DNA from: Membranipora membranacea
Taxonomy: Eukaryota > Bryozoa > Gymnolaemata > Cheilostomatida > Membraniporidae
Assembly (NCBI GenBank): GCA_914767715.1
Contig: OU612072.1
Location: forward strand, 10,974,001 to 11,038,000
DNA length: 64,000 nucleotides
Direction: 5' to 3'
In this document: positions 12,801-23,460 of the stretch, one piece after another
Position numbering within the stretch: the first letter of the stretch is position 1
Layout of the letters: each line of letters opens with the position of its first letter
Translations under genes and position numbers: made by a program
Notes under the pieces: model-generated
Seen by the model: the letters and a program-made list of their open reading frames with translations, nothing else
The model's database searches: none
What the model was told of the DNA's origin: nothing

Positions 12801-15526
12801 CCAGTAGGCGTAAACACCATGGTTGGTCTGTGGTAATGACAGACAACACTCTGAGCCATAAATACACTGACGTTTTGTGCTCAGACTCGAAAATTTGGTT
12901 CGAACTTTACCTTGACTAATGATATAAGCATCTTGGTCATAAAGCTCAATGTTGCTTGATGCACATCCGTCACATATCATATCTCGATGTTCCCATCTAT
13001 CACCTATGACAAAATAAAGTTATGCACATAAAAGCGTCAGGTAAAGAAAACTCTTAGAGGCTCACCATGCCAGCAAACGTTCCCAATAATGTTTTGCCTA
13101 GCCTCGGAAACAAATTTAAATTATAGAGTGGGCTCCATATAACTGAGGCAACAGCATTTGGGTAAAGACAGGGATCACTGCTATTTATTACCACAATACT
13201 GGAGTAATCTACCTCTGTAATAAGGTTTGTCTTGCTATTATTGCCGAAGACAATTGAGCTGACAGTATGACAGCATGAATGAAACAGAAATGAAAGCAGC
13301 AAGCATAATATTATTGTTATGAGTAAGAGCAGGGGTACAATGTAGCCAAACCATTACCATGATAATTTTTTGACAGCAGTGGGAAAAGCAACTACACACA
13401 ATCCTCACCTAAGTCAGGACATTGCTCAATGGCTTTCCATCCTTTCTCAAATAAATTGGGTAGATCTTTTCTATGGTCATCCGACTCTGCCTCACTGCTC
13501 TCTATGAAAGTCGGCCTCCGTCTTTTTCTACTACCGTTAGGTTCTAAAAAGGAAGACAATGAACTAAATACAAGCAAAATCAAAGTATTATTTGTCTTGT
13601 TTGTTACCAACTAGGCTTTTGAGGTCTAGATGTACTTTAATATATGGACATTTTTTGTATCAATGTTGACAAATAAAATGTTCATACTGCCAAAAGATGT
13701 GAGCTGCGGCTATTATGAAATACTGTCACATCTGTTCAGCTCTTTTGTAATTGTAAGATTTAAGATGAACGAAACTCAAAATTGTTTACAAAGACTAGCA
13801 AGCTTTCTAGCCCTGATATAATCATGCATTGCCTAGACTGATCGGAACAATTGTTACATTGTACAATTGTGATGTTTAGCAGACAGTTGGAAATTTTAGC
13901 TAAATGCATTGGAATTCCATTCTATCACAATGTCTAATAGACTTTTTCTCTGGAAAAAATAGATGAACAATGACACATACCTCCAGGGATTAGTTGAGAG
14001 AAACATTCTGAAAAGTTGTCTGCTTGGAGTATGTAAGTTTCTGTGAAAAATAAGAAGAAAGATTGATGAAACATAATATCATACAGATATCTTTCAACAG
14101 ATGAACCAATGACCCAATTTGACAAATAATCATAAATAAAGATTGTACACAAGGATTTTGTTAAACTGATATTTTAAACACTGATGTCTAGACCACCAGG
14201 TAATGTAAAAGAAAACAATGGGATATGTGTAATCAATATTATATTTATCTATAGGGTGGAGAAGGAATGCTTTGTTTCAGAGTTGTCCTTCCATTTTGTA
14301 TGCATGCACAATTCCTACCCTACATTTCCATGGGAAGTGAGAGACTCAACAGCAGTCGAGTAATTATCTATCGTTAATGGTCCGATTAAGTTAAAGTTAT
14401 TCAATTTTGATTTGCTGGTGTGAAAACAAGTCAAAAACCAATCTGGTGTTGGTTTGTGGTACCGATGCCTTGATATGCTGGTTGCAAGGAACAATACACC
14501 CATATTTTGAAGCAAAGATACAAGATACAGGTAAGTATCTCAGTCTCTGTGCTGAATTTTTTGCTACGGATTCAACATCTCGTGACATGACATTAAAGGA
14601 AGCTATGGGCTTAATTTTGTATAAATTTTCAACACTATACAATGACGGAATTTGGAAGAATTTCTTTAAATGACTAACTATGGATTATGCTGAGACGCTT
14701 TAATTTACTATTCAAACATAATGATGGGTTGTTCATTCATTTAAAGTCCGACTTAGCATGTTGTGAGCACACGTGTAAAGTATGGCATACAGTTAACACC
14801 TACCTTGCACTCTTTCTGCATCAGCTGGTATGAGATCAGCCGGATTCCCTCCATTGCTGGATACCAAGGGCTCTAATCTTTCGGTGACAATGTCTGAAAA
14901 GATGACACAAAAATGTAGCCCACGAGTTTTTGTCTGCAGATATCAATTGTCTGTTTGATTTGTACTGTAAGCCCATTCAATAGACATGGAACAAGGTTGT
15001 ATGCTTGTTGTATTGACTGGTACAATACATCACACTGTTATCGAACAGAACCAAATGAAAACTCTGAATGTCACAAGTACCGGACGATTCGTCAAACGAC
15101 ATGATATGACATGATATTTTACATCGATAAAAATTATCCTTTTTCTGGTCAGTGATATCGTTAGTCACTGTACTCCGTAATTTGTGTTAATATTAGCTAA
15201 AAACCCAAAAACCTTTGCGATTAACTTTAACGCAGGTAATTAAAGCGGCCAAACTATGACATGCCAAACTATGTGTTATTGTGTTCCATTGATTGATACA
15301 ATTGATTGACCCTGAAAGTCAGAGTCTCTCATTTAAATTTGACAAGTAATATTAATACCATCAAAGTCTTACCATCATGCAATGATTGCAAATGGTCAGG
15401 CTCCTGGGCAATATCAAATGCGTTACAAAATTCACCCAAAGGATCAGCATCAATTTCCATCCTCTTGGCTTCTCGTTCAGTTCTACATTCTTGCAGAAGA
15501 GCATCTAATGGGTCTTCACAATCCAT
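3851..15526 (-). CDS. KDZ-type transposase gene, 16 exons, one nonsense codon
   Basis: Exons from 5' to 3': 15373-15526, 14804-14893, 13981-14040, 13409-13543, 12911-13003, 12119-12339, 11724-11878, 11204-11297, 10044-10232, 9523-9669, 9195-9312, 8515-8606, 5844-5958, 5459-5542, 4443-4529, 3851-4338. All joins keep phase and the sum is 2322 nt (773 codons plus stop). Order of motifs: acidic N-terminus; RKRRRP basic patch; Cys pairs CDGC and CLDC; RCGVFPISPKK; CPACG then IHIDGNAKLYRYK; CRHMFVLKALDMTSGEIFQY; IAHDTICRYW; MHAKSHNGNCQ; WSAKVVEGVGCSTGETTELA; a coiled-coil tail. These match the KDZ transposase core, with candidate catalytic acids D (DGN), D (HDTIC) and E (GETTE). Family assignment is from memory of motifs, not a search. 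In exon 12 an in-frame TAG (8569-8571) stands where relatives usually have Trp. The start is the first Met of exon 15373-15526. TIRs were not found. Confidence 0.75.
6454..6740. mobile_element. Palindromic MITE, TA target duplication
   Basis: A near-perfect inverted repeat of 287 bp whose arms (starting gtaggtaaattcgcgacc) meet at about 6598. It is flanked by TA on both sides (6452-6453 and 6741-6742), which suits a Tc1/mariner-mobilised foldback element. It lies in the long KDZ intron between exons 8515-8606 and 5844-5958. Confidence 0.8.
6758..6784. repeat. 27-bp perfect palindrome
   Basis: Arms taggaaactggaa and ttccagtttccta are separated by one base, 17 bp from the MITE end. Function unknown. 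Confidence 0.7.
6900..8399 (+). mobile_element. LTR-like element (solo LTR?), copy 1
   Basis: Contains a promoter-like array: CCAAT near 7002, TATATAAGG at 7015-7023, then an AT-rich body, and ends ttccgttcctcaca at 8399. Blocks of it match the inverted copy at 37294-39100: 7772-7855 against 37988-38065 (tatagtgcctggaag), the ttactgttagaacaa and tatcggcaggagcc blocks, and the terminal aattccgttcctcaca. No gag or pol ORF is present, so a solo LTR or non-autonomous element is inferred. The left boundary is not resolved. It is inserted in a KDZ intron. Confidence 0.5.
7241..7350 (+). repeat. 31-bp tandem repeat, about 3.5 copies
   Basis: Unit tattaactactattggatat plus tattacttat, inside the LTR-like element just downstream of its promoter. 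Confidence 0.8.
8569..8571 (-). other. In-frame TAG in KDZ exon 12
   Basis: With phase inherited from exon 9195-9312, exon 12 reads GRQEKITHSSAF, stop, NVRKLMELP. KDZ proteins commonly have Trp-Asn at this point, so a TGG to TAG change is the simplest reading. It is the only break I found in the 16-exon frame. Confidence 0.65.
12559..12771 (+). mobile_element. tRNA-derived SINE, copy 1
   Basis: The tRNA-like head starts ggtggctcagaaggttagag (A-box-like). The body has ggttggcccccca, tgctccgacctgcc, gcagaaattgcagcct-like and ctgccaatgcttcg blocks, and the tail ends ttttttaatcaacc. The body matches copies at 40398-40549 and 61365-61610. It sits in the KDZ intron between exons 12911-13003 and 12119-12339. 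Confidence 0.7.
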
Positions 15527-16719
15527 CCTCTCCTACAAAATGGAAACAAATACAACCTGACAGACCATCATCATTAAACAGAGATGGAAAAGCATATTAT
15601 GACAGATAGAGAACAATGAGATTTAATAGTGGAGGCAAAAAGTTGGATGGGACAATGAGTGACTCCCACCACACTAGAGAATCCGAGTTGGCTGCATAGA
15701 TACTGGGTCATTGGGATAGTATTGCTGTCTTATTTAGCCTGGATAAACAAAGAGTGTTATTCAATAGATTACCCCGTTAAAATAAAGTCCCAGAGTGATT
15801 TGAGTGAGATGGTTGCCTCCAGCTTATGGTAACAATTAAACAAACGACTGAATTTGGGAATTGTCACCCTCTTTAATATCACCTAATTACCAACCCAGAG
15901 GTAGCTATTTCATTATATGCCATCCCTTTTGCTTCCATGCCCTCTATTAGGCAAGCTAGATGAAAAGACAGGTAACTACACGACTCGGTGCAATTCAAGA
16001 GTTGAGGAATCGTTGTATATCTAATTTCCTAATACTAAGATGCCTACGCCATTTGACTAGCCCTAACTCATGTGGGGTCTGTGAAGAAAAGAACACTGGA
16101 GAAGATATTTATTTTTATCTCCTCACTATTACTATCTTTCTCTAGCCGGGAGAGGTGTAATAATTCTCAGATAGGCTGCATGAGGGTCCGTTTTAAAATT
16201 GTCCACTCACTCCCTGACAGTAGTATGTAGAATCTGATCAAACGGTTTGATTTGATTCGTCATAAATGATACGCTATTTAAGGGAAGAATGGTATAGCTG
16301 ATTGAAAGACCCACTGTTTTCTATCTAATCCTAGGTTGTTCGTTTTCCCACAGAGGCAAATAACAACTTATTCCCATGCTTGCAAAGAGATACGATTGCT
16401 CGTGGTCACAGTGCAATCCCTAGTGAAAGTCTCTCATCATGAGAGAAAGCACACGATCCAAGCAGTTGCTTTCTAGAGTGATTGAAGGCACCCCTTTTGT
16501 CTTGGGCTCTTGATTACACAATGTGTGTTTGGGTTTTATTTTGAGGGCAACAGAGTAATAGTTGGTTAGCCTGGTTTAAATGTATTTACTAAGTGTAATA
16601 AGATCATCAATGAGACTCTTTGGAAAGACAAAGACAGAGCACAATTTTGGATCTCATCTTTTTTGGTTTACCAAAGACAAAAATACTAAATTTGGGGTTA
16701 GCATACACAGGAATACATA
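15527..16719. other. No gene recognised
   Basis: Sequence upstream of the KDZ start codon. It may contain its promoter and 5' UTR, but I see no clear TATA box, coding exon or repeat. Confidence 0.4.
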
Positions 16720-17707
16720 GGGGAAGACGGGGTACGTTGAGCCAGTTTTTACATATTTGATTGTAACATGCAGTTGAATTGCGCCAGATTAACAAAAATT
16801 GGCACTGAAATAGGTCTTCATGTCCTCCATCAACATGAGTGAGGTCAGAAACCTACTGCAGCAAGAAAAGGAAATATTGCTGTTTCAAAAAAAATTGGAA
16901 AGCGGCTCAACGTGCCCCAAGCACGGGGCACGTTGAGCCGGGTCCGCATTTTGTATGGGGTACGTTGAGCCAATCTGTTATGGTCATCTCTTTGCTGGTC
17001 ACAACTTTTTAATTCATTGCAACCATAAGAAATAAAGAAAAGCAACCTAATTCATTGCAACAGCACAGTTTTTCACTCAATTGAACTATAAAATATAATT
17101 CGCAACACAAAATAAATCTCCGAAACATTTGCGGTAGAGAAAAACTTGCACACGGCAAACTTGATGATGAGTGAAGGGAAAAGTGAACTCAGAGTAATTG
17201 CTAACTTCATTAAAGAAACATCAATTACAATGTTTCTGTTTTCGTGTACATATACTTCATATACACTTTCATCATATAACATTCATATACTGCAGGGCAT
17301 GGCTCAACGTGCCCCGTCGGGCATGACTCAACGTGCCCCAATAGCCTGTTTTTCACTTTCAACTCAAGTTTAACAAAATCTCTCCATCAGAGATAAGTTT
17401 AGATTATGTGAAATTGAGACTAAATATGATGTTATCACATTATAAAAGTTGCAAATTCTCAGTCACGCCCTGTTGAGAATAGATGAAATTTCCGTCGATT
17501 AGCGCATTATTTACTTTTTACGATAAAAACGATGAAAAACTAAATAATTATCTTCCCTTAGTAGCTATCTTTATTTTTGTCTGCTCAAAAAGGGTGCCCT
17601 TGGTCACATGACCTCTGATGGAGGGGAAAACTCAAAACATAAAATGGTATTTGAAAAAAGTGGGGTGGATCAACGTGCCCCATGGCTCAACGTGCCCCGC
17701 CTTCCCC
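16720..17707. mobile_element. 988-bp MITE-like element with TA duplication and reiterated 15-mer
   Basis: Ends are inverted: left ggggaagacggggtacgtt, right rev-comp ggggaaggcggggcacgtt. Both are flanked by TA (16718-16719, 17708-17709). Eight copies of ggctcaacgtgcccc or close variants, in both orientations, lie at about 16731, 16905, 16923, 16958, 17301, 17325, 17667 and 17683. No transposase ORF is present. Confidence 0.75.
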
Positions 17708-17953
17708 TACAAAGGCCTACAAATAAGTATTTATTATACAGGGTAAAGAAGGTCAATGAACATTGTGGTGAGAGTGACACTACTACTGAGTGAGTGGAAG
17801 TATTTTACAAATACAATAATGATAATAAATAAAGGCAAGGGGTTTTTACTCCTAGTCCTTGATATAGCCTAGGCCTACCAACTAAGAAAGCAATCAATTC
17901 AATGACTGAGTGAATCAGTAAATGAGTTGAGTTAGATAGATGACACTCCATTT

Positions 17954-18017
17954 CATGGGCCCAATGAACTCCCTCTTCCTTCAGAGGGAGTTCATTGGAT
18001 TGATTGATGGGCCCATG
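17954..18017. repeat. Hairpin catgggcccaatgaactccc
   Basis: A 64-bp imperfect palindrome with a short loop. No terminator or gene context; probably a decayed foldback repeat. Confidence 0.55.
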
Positions 18018-18202
18018 TTAAAAGTGTTTACCATGTCCGTAACTAACCATAATGAAGTTGTTATGAATATTTTCATTGTTTATTGACACACACTCCCCTT
18101 CTCTCGTGGAAAACAGAAGAGGAGAGTTCATAAGTAATGTAACAGAATGATGGTGGCAATCATGTACAGCCAAACCTATTAAATTTGATTACGTTTCTTA
18201 CT

Positions 18203-18286
18203 TACTACTAACTATCTATTAATTATCAATAGATAGTTAGTAGTAGCAACACAAGGGCAGGGGAAGGAGTAAGTCTTTTACTCCTT
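18203..18286. repeat. Two adjacent short hairpins
   Basis: 18203-18245 is tactactaactatctatt with its inverse around aattatc. 18264-18286 is aaggagtaa with its inverse; the same aaggag/ctcctt hairpin recurs at about 40019. Confidence 0.5.
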
Positions 18287-19934
18287 GGTAGTAGGTAGCT
18301 ACAGCTAAGGACTGAAGTAGGTTAACCTCCTTAGTTGTAGGGACACTTACTAACCTCTTTGGCTCCAAGAGTGTTGGCTACAATACTGGTGATTTGTGAT
18401 ATCTTATAAGTAGCCTATATTCTTTACTTCTTTTTTGCTGTACTCTGAAAATTTGTGCACTTAAAATATTGTAACCATACCGGATACAGTATATATGGTG
18501 CATCCAGTTAACTCCCTGATATCACATGGCAATTTACTCCCTGATCCCACCAGAGAGACTTAAATCCCTGCTCGCATAAGAAGTTTAGGACAATATTTAG
18601 TCAAAAGGTTTGGAAATAACATGCTGTATTCATTTCCTAAGGGTCAAGAATGTTAAGCCACACCTTTACAATGAAAAAAGTGACTATACTGAACTAAAAT
18701 GTGACTGGCACTATTATCACAAAACATTTTCTGAAAACTTTAAGTTGCATTCCCACTAGTAAAGAGGGTATAACTCCCCCCAGCCGGCAAGGCTTAGCCA
18801 GCAACCTTTTGAAGAGGTTGCCAATGGGCAGCTTTTTTGTTGGCCAATATCCTCTGACATCACCTATCTTTGATAGGTATGCCAGAGGGAGCCACATATC
18901 CCCATTTACCAGCAACAGATAAAAGTGGTTTTAGATGCTTCTGCTTTTTCTACTTTATTTTCTTGCCGTTGGCGGCTGCAGAATTAACTTTTCTGGACTG
19001 ACACAGTATAGCTATCACTTAAATTATAATGCATTTACCATCTATCAATATGGCTCCAGCAGGAGAACAGTTTATTCCTCACTGTTTTCAATGGTACACA
19101 GATGTCTAGGCTGAGTGTAAAAATGGTTGTCAATGCAAGGTCGATGTAATTCGCAGACCAAAGTAGCATTTATCTCCCCTAGCGGATTGATTATTTTCGA
19201 GAATTCTCTACACCCGTACACCATACAACCAAATAAGAAATCAGCATCCCTCTTTAATTCCTGTGAACCAGTATTACATCCAAGATATTTGAAATAGGAA
19301 AACATGTGGCCATTTATTGAATCAACTGCTTCTGGCACCACTTGCCACTCAACCCAAAAAGTGGTAGTCATGAGATGATAAATTTGGTGTAGCATGAATC
19401 ATTGATTTCAGCTAAGTCTTTACACTCTTAGGCTAAATGCTCCAAGCCTTCTACAGCATGCCCACTCAGACAGTACCCCTGACTCCCTCCCCTGCAAGGC
19501 TTATGAGTAACATAATCAATAAATATATATAACAAATAAATGAACTATTCAATATTTAAATTAAATAGAGACAGTTAACAATATCCCTGTTATATCTTTC
19601 CCTGAGAAGGATATAAAACCTATATTAAAATTCTTGAAGAGGTTGCCAAAAATCCCTTTTTGGCAACCTCTTCCACCGGTCCATATGGCATACAATTGGC
19701 AACAGTGTTCAGCCTCTTCTGGTAACCTCTTTCCAACTCAGTTTAGACAACTAATTGCCCGCTGGGCCAATTATCTAAACCTATCGGCCCAAAAGCAAAC
19801 AAGGTAACCTTTGAGGTAGAATGAAATTACTTTAGGTCTACAAATAGGGAAAACTGGACTGAAAGAAATAACTCAATTTGTTAACTTTAATTCCACCTCA
19901 TGAGTAGAATTTTACGCAGTATGGGTGGAATAAG
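18287..19934. other. Mostly unexplained stretch, short palindromes only
   Basis: Holds a perfect hairpin at 19636-19673 (gaagaggttgccaaaaa and its complement). The same gaagaggttgcca word recurs at about 18811. One uninterpreted ORF at 19072-19395 is listed separately. Nothing else is recognised. Confidence 0.5.
19072..19395 (-). CDS. Uncertain 107-codon ORF, Cys-containing
   Basis: Open reading frame with Met start and TAA stop. Its second half carries six Cys (GCNTG, FGCMVYGC, CEL, PCID, LCT), as an extracellular domain might, but there is no clear signal peptide and no supporting exons were found. I do not recognise it. It may be a fragment of a larger gene or a chance ORF. Confidence 0.25.
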   Translation of the reverse strand: MLHQIYHLMTTTFWVEWQVVPEAVDSINGHMFSYFKYLGCNTGSQELKRDADFLFGCMVYGCREFSKIINPLGEINATLVCELHRPCIDNHFYTQPRHLCTIENSEE

Positions 19935-21876
19935 ACAGATGAACATTTAATCACCCTGCAGTGATAGTCTCCCAATCCAACAAGTAACCACATTCAATGA
20001 GTCATCAAATGAGATACTTAAGAGAAAGCCATGATAAGTTGAGTATGTTTTACAATTGTTCTATGATCTTAGATTATCGGGCTTTGGTACTGAAGCTGCA
20101 ACAAATCTTGCGATGGGTCATTCGAATTCTGAAAACTGCAGGTGTATATCTATATATATCTGGTGACAGACGTCTCCTATCATGTCACTTCTATTTACCA
20201 TTGATGTGGTTTCAGAGTTTCTCATGTTGATGGCAATATTAATATCTTAGCTGAAACTAAATTGAACCATAGATGACTTATTGCCAAAAATATGGCAAGC
20301 AAATTGTGATGTGACCGAAAAATGATGAAATGGCTTTTAAAGTATCCAAAATCTGAAAGAGCATGTCTAAATTAGGAGATCTAGAAGATAAATGGTCTGC
20401 TATCATAAATAGCCGAGATGCCCTTATGTCAGTTGTTTTTAACAATCATTAAAGCAAAATCCCCTTTTCAATTTTGCTGCCGCCTCGAAAACAGGCTTCG
20501 GATGTTCTTAGCGAACTGATTTTGTTATGGTGATTTTGCATTGCCCCTCCCATCGCAAAACACCAGATTGCCACCAGAATTCTTCTTGGGTGCAATTTTG
20601 CTACTGACCTGTCTTTTGCTTCTGTATTTATAACTGTCAAACCAAGGACATACACCCCATTGCAGTTTTCTAACCCTAATTTATGACCTTATACCACACT
20701 ACCAGTGAGCAGAATCTGTGTAGGCTTAAGGATCAAAATGCTGTTCAGTTAAAAAAAGTTAAGCTACACCGAGGAAGGAGACCATCCATATAATGCCATT
20801 GGCAACGGGTAATACATATATTACTGATACTAAACTCTATCTAAAACCATGTATCATGTTCTTGAGATTTCATAATGACGAGGCAAAACTGGTAATGATT
20901 GTAATCACTACTTTTGATTAACCCGTTCTCCTACTAGTAGGTGCAGGCCATCGTTTTCAAGATTGACCCGCTTGTGACAATCATTTGCAAATAGATTCCT
21001 TTTGCACTGTTGCCAACCAAGATACAGATGAAGGTTGGCCCTAGCTGGTTACAGGAAGTTGAGGGGCATACCTCTGCCTTGTCAAGGACAGTGTCATATC
21101 TACGAATTTAGGTGGTACTCTCCAGATTTCAGGTCAAGGTCACAGATGTTTTGTAATTTGGAAGAATCACAGCCAATTCAAGGATATTGGTGTCAGACTT
21201 AGTCACTTGATTCAATGACGTGATACCATTAAAAGTCATGATCAATGAAAATATAATATATGATGAGGATATTTGAATATCATTTCATACCATTAAGAAT
21301 TATTATTGATGACAACATAAGATACCAATTATAGATACTTAATTTGACACCCTATTATGTCGAAATGTTATACGAGAGGCTAAAGTTGGAATACGTCTAA
21401 GACCTTCAATCAATCCATAATCACACAAAAGGCGATTGTTAGCCTCATCCCTATTATTTTAATATATACCATGAATATTCTCAGGCTGAAACTCCATTAT
21501 TATTATCATATCTTTTCATTGATCATAATTTTTATTGGCATCACGTCATTAAACCAATTGATGAATTCTGACACCAATATCCTTGAATTGGCTGTGAATC
21601 TTGCAAATTACAAATCATCTGTGACCTTGCTGTGACTTGCAAGTTTCAGAAATCAAAACTTCCTGTTTAAATATTACAATATGATCATGATTTACGAGTT
21701 ATAAAATTAAAGTAGCTTGCCTTGTTGCAGATATTTTGTTAAATAGGCAGACAACATTAGGAAATTTGTGTCGAAATTGATACCTTGGTTAAATGATTTT
21801 ATACCACTAACATCTGGTCTGAGCAAACCAATGCGATTTTGAATTCTAGCAAAACAGTGAGACTGAATGTGGCTAT
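19935..21876 (+). repeat. Left arm of 1.9-kb inverted repeat
   Basis: Matches the reverse complement of 32757-34679 almost base for base over its length, from acagatgaacatttaatcac at the outer end to ctgaatgtggctat at the inner end. The arm includes one 213-bp A unit, a nested MITE and an AT-rich remainder. Neighbouring sequence beyond each outer end is unrelated. Confidence 0.85.
21136..21628. mobile_element. MITE nested in left inverted-repeat arm
   Basis: 493 bp with inverted ends of about 130 bp (aaggtcacagatg and its complement). The same element is at 33005-33510 in the right arm in the equivalent position, so it was inserted before the arm was duplicated. Confidence 0.75.
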
Positions 21877-22570
21877 ATTATTTATAATAGTATTTAATGA
21901 GATATGTCAAGCTCATTTTATCCATAATTTGCCATCAATATTAATACAATAGATATTAATATAAGTTTGTGAGCCAGCACATGAGGATCCCACGTCATTT
22001 ACATATGATGATGTGATTACCAAGATGGCTTGTTTTTGTTGACTTCATTGTTGGCCAATGTGTTGAGACCTAATCATGGCATTATGATTTAATATCATCA
22101 AGTTAGGGTTTGATATTAATAGAAATTTCCTCTTTAAAATACTCAACACAGGTATACCAGTAATTTCCATCACAGCGCTGACATAGAATGTGATAAATAA
22201 TCATGTTCACCACCATAGTGCCAACAAGTAGGGACTTTAATGTCAAATTGGTAACATGTAACCCGTTCTCCTACTAGTAGGTGCAGGCCATCGTTTTCAA
22301 TATCGACCCGCTTGTGACAATCATTTGCAAATAGATTCCTTTTGCACTGTTGCCAGCCAAGATACAGATGAAGGTTGGCCCTAGCTGGTTACAGGAAGTT
22401 GAGGGGCATACTTCTGCGTTGTCAAGGACAGTGTCATATCTACGAATTTAGGTGGTACTCTCCAGATTTCCACACCAACTTTCTACTTTCTGTAATTCTC
22501 ACTATTTACTCTAGATTTGAGAGAAAACAAATCTTCCACTTTTTTTGTTGACTTACTTGGCAGGTACAAG

Positions 22571-22595
22571 AACAGGGACAGGGACAGGGAAAGGA

Positions 22596-22639
<44 letters not shown>
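22571..22639 (+). repeat. (CAGGGA)n microsatellite
   Basis: About eleven tandem hexamers with one aaagga interruption. Confidence 0.9.
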
Positions 22640-23460
22640 TAGGTGTTATTGTGCTAAGTTTTATGTCGTAGATTGGAAAAATAAAAAAAGCTACATAGGT
22701 TTCAATTGAACCGGACCACAGCGTTTTTTGTTAAGATGCAGATCGATATTATTTATAATAGTATTTAATTAGATATGTCAAGCTCATCTCATACTTGATT
22801 TCCAGTTAATATTAATACAATACATAATAATATAAGTGTTTTAGCCAGCGCATAGGGAACTCAAGCTGTTTATATTTGATTATGTGATTAGCAAGAGGTA
22901 TTGTTTTTGTTGGATTCATTTTGTTAGCTGGCGATGTTTTGAGACCTAATGGTGGACCCAATCCTATAAAAAGGACACACACTTCTTCATTATCAGATAC
23001 TGTCACAGAGTGTGTGAAGTTATACCTCTCTCAGTTCAATATCATCAACAGTTGTCACATCGGCGATTTTTTCTAAAATATACTCGATGCTGGTATACAA
23101 GCAGTAACATCCATTGCTGACATAGAATGTGAGAAAAAACCTTGATCGAGAAAGACCTTTCTACGGTAAACGGTTGTGACCTCTTCTCCAGTATGCCGGC
23201 TGACATGATCATAATTACCTCGCTTGTGACAGTAATTTGCAAAGGGTTTTCTCTTGCAGAAAGGTTGTTCCAGCAGAATAAAGATTGTGACATATAAATC
23301 TGTTTTTATTGATTACAAAACAAAATTCCATTCCAATTTTGGTCGAAAATACTGAACTCGTTCAAAAGGTTGCCTATTTTCTTAGCCAGCCAGGATACAG
23401 ATAGCGGTTAGTCCTATGGGAAATTAAAGAGCATATCGCTGCCCTGCAAAGGACTGCGTT

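Larger units (their letters stand above)
20920..23460 (+). repeat. Tandemly repeated A-B units
   Basis: Unit A (213 bp, starting acccgttctcctactagtag) lies at 20920-21132 and 22260-22472, with a diverged copy from about 23215 to 23460. Unit B lies at about 21874-22235 and again, diverged, at 22745-23140. The order is A, MITE, B, A, B, A, so an A-B array was enlarged and only the first spacer carries the MITE. Confidence 0.7.

Noticed and set aside
14407-14673. 88-codon plus-strand ORF inside a KDZ intron
   Set aside because: Also open on the opposite strand, with no motif, splice context or neighbour to support it.
19997-20230. 77-codon ORF repeated at 34384-34617
   Set aside because: Duplicated only because it lies in the inverted-repeat arms; no domain and no start context.
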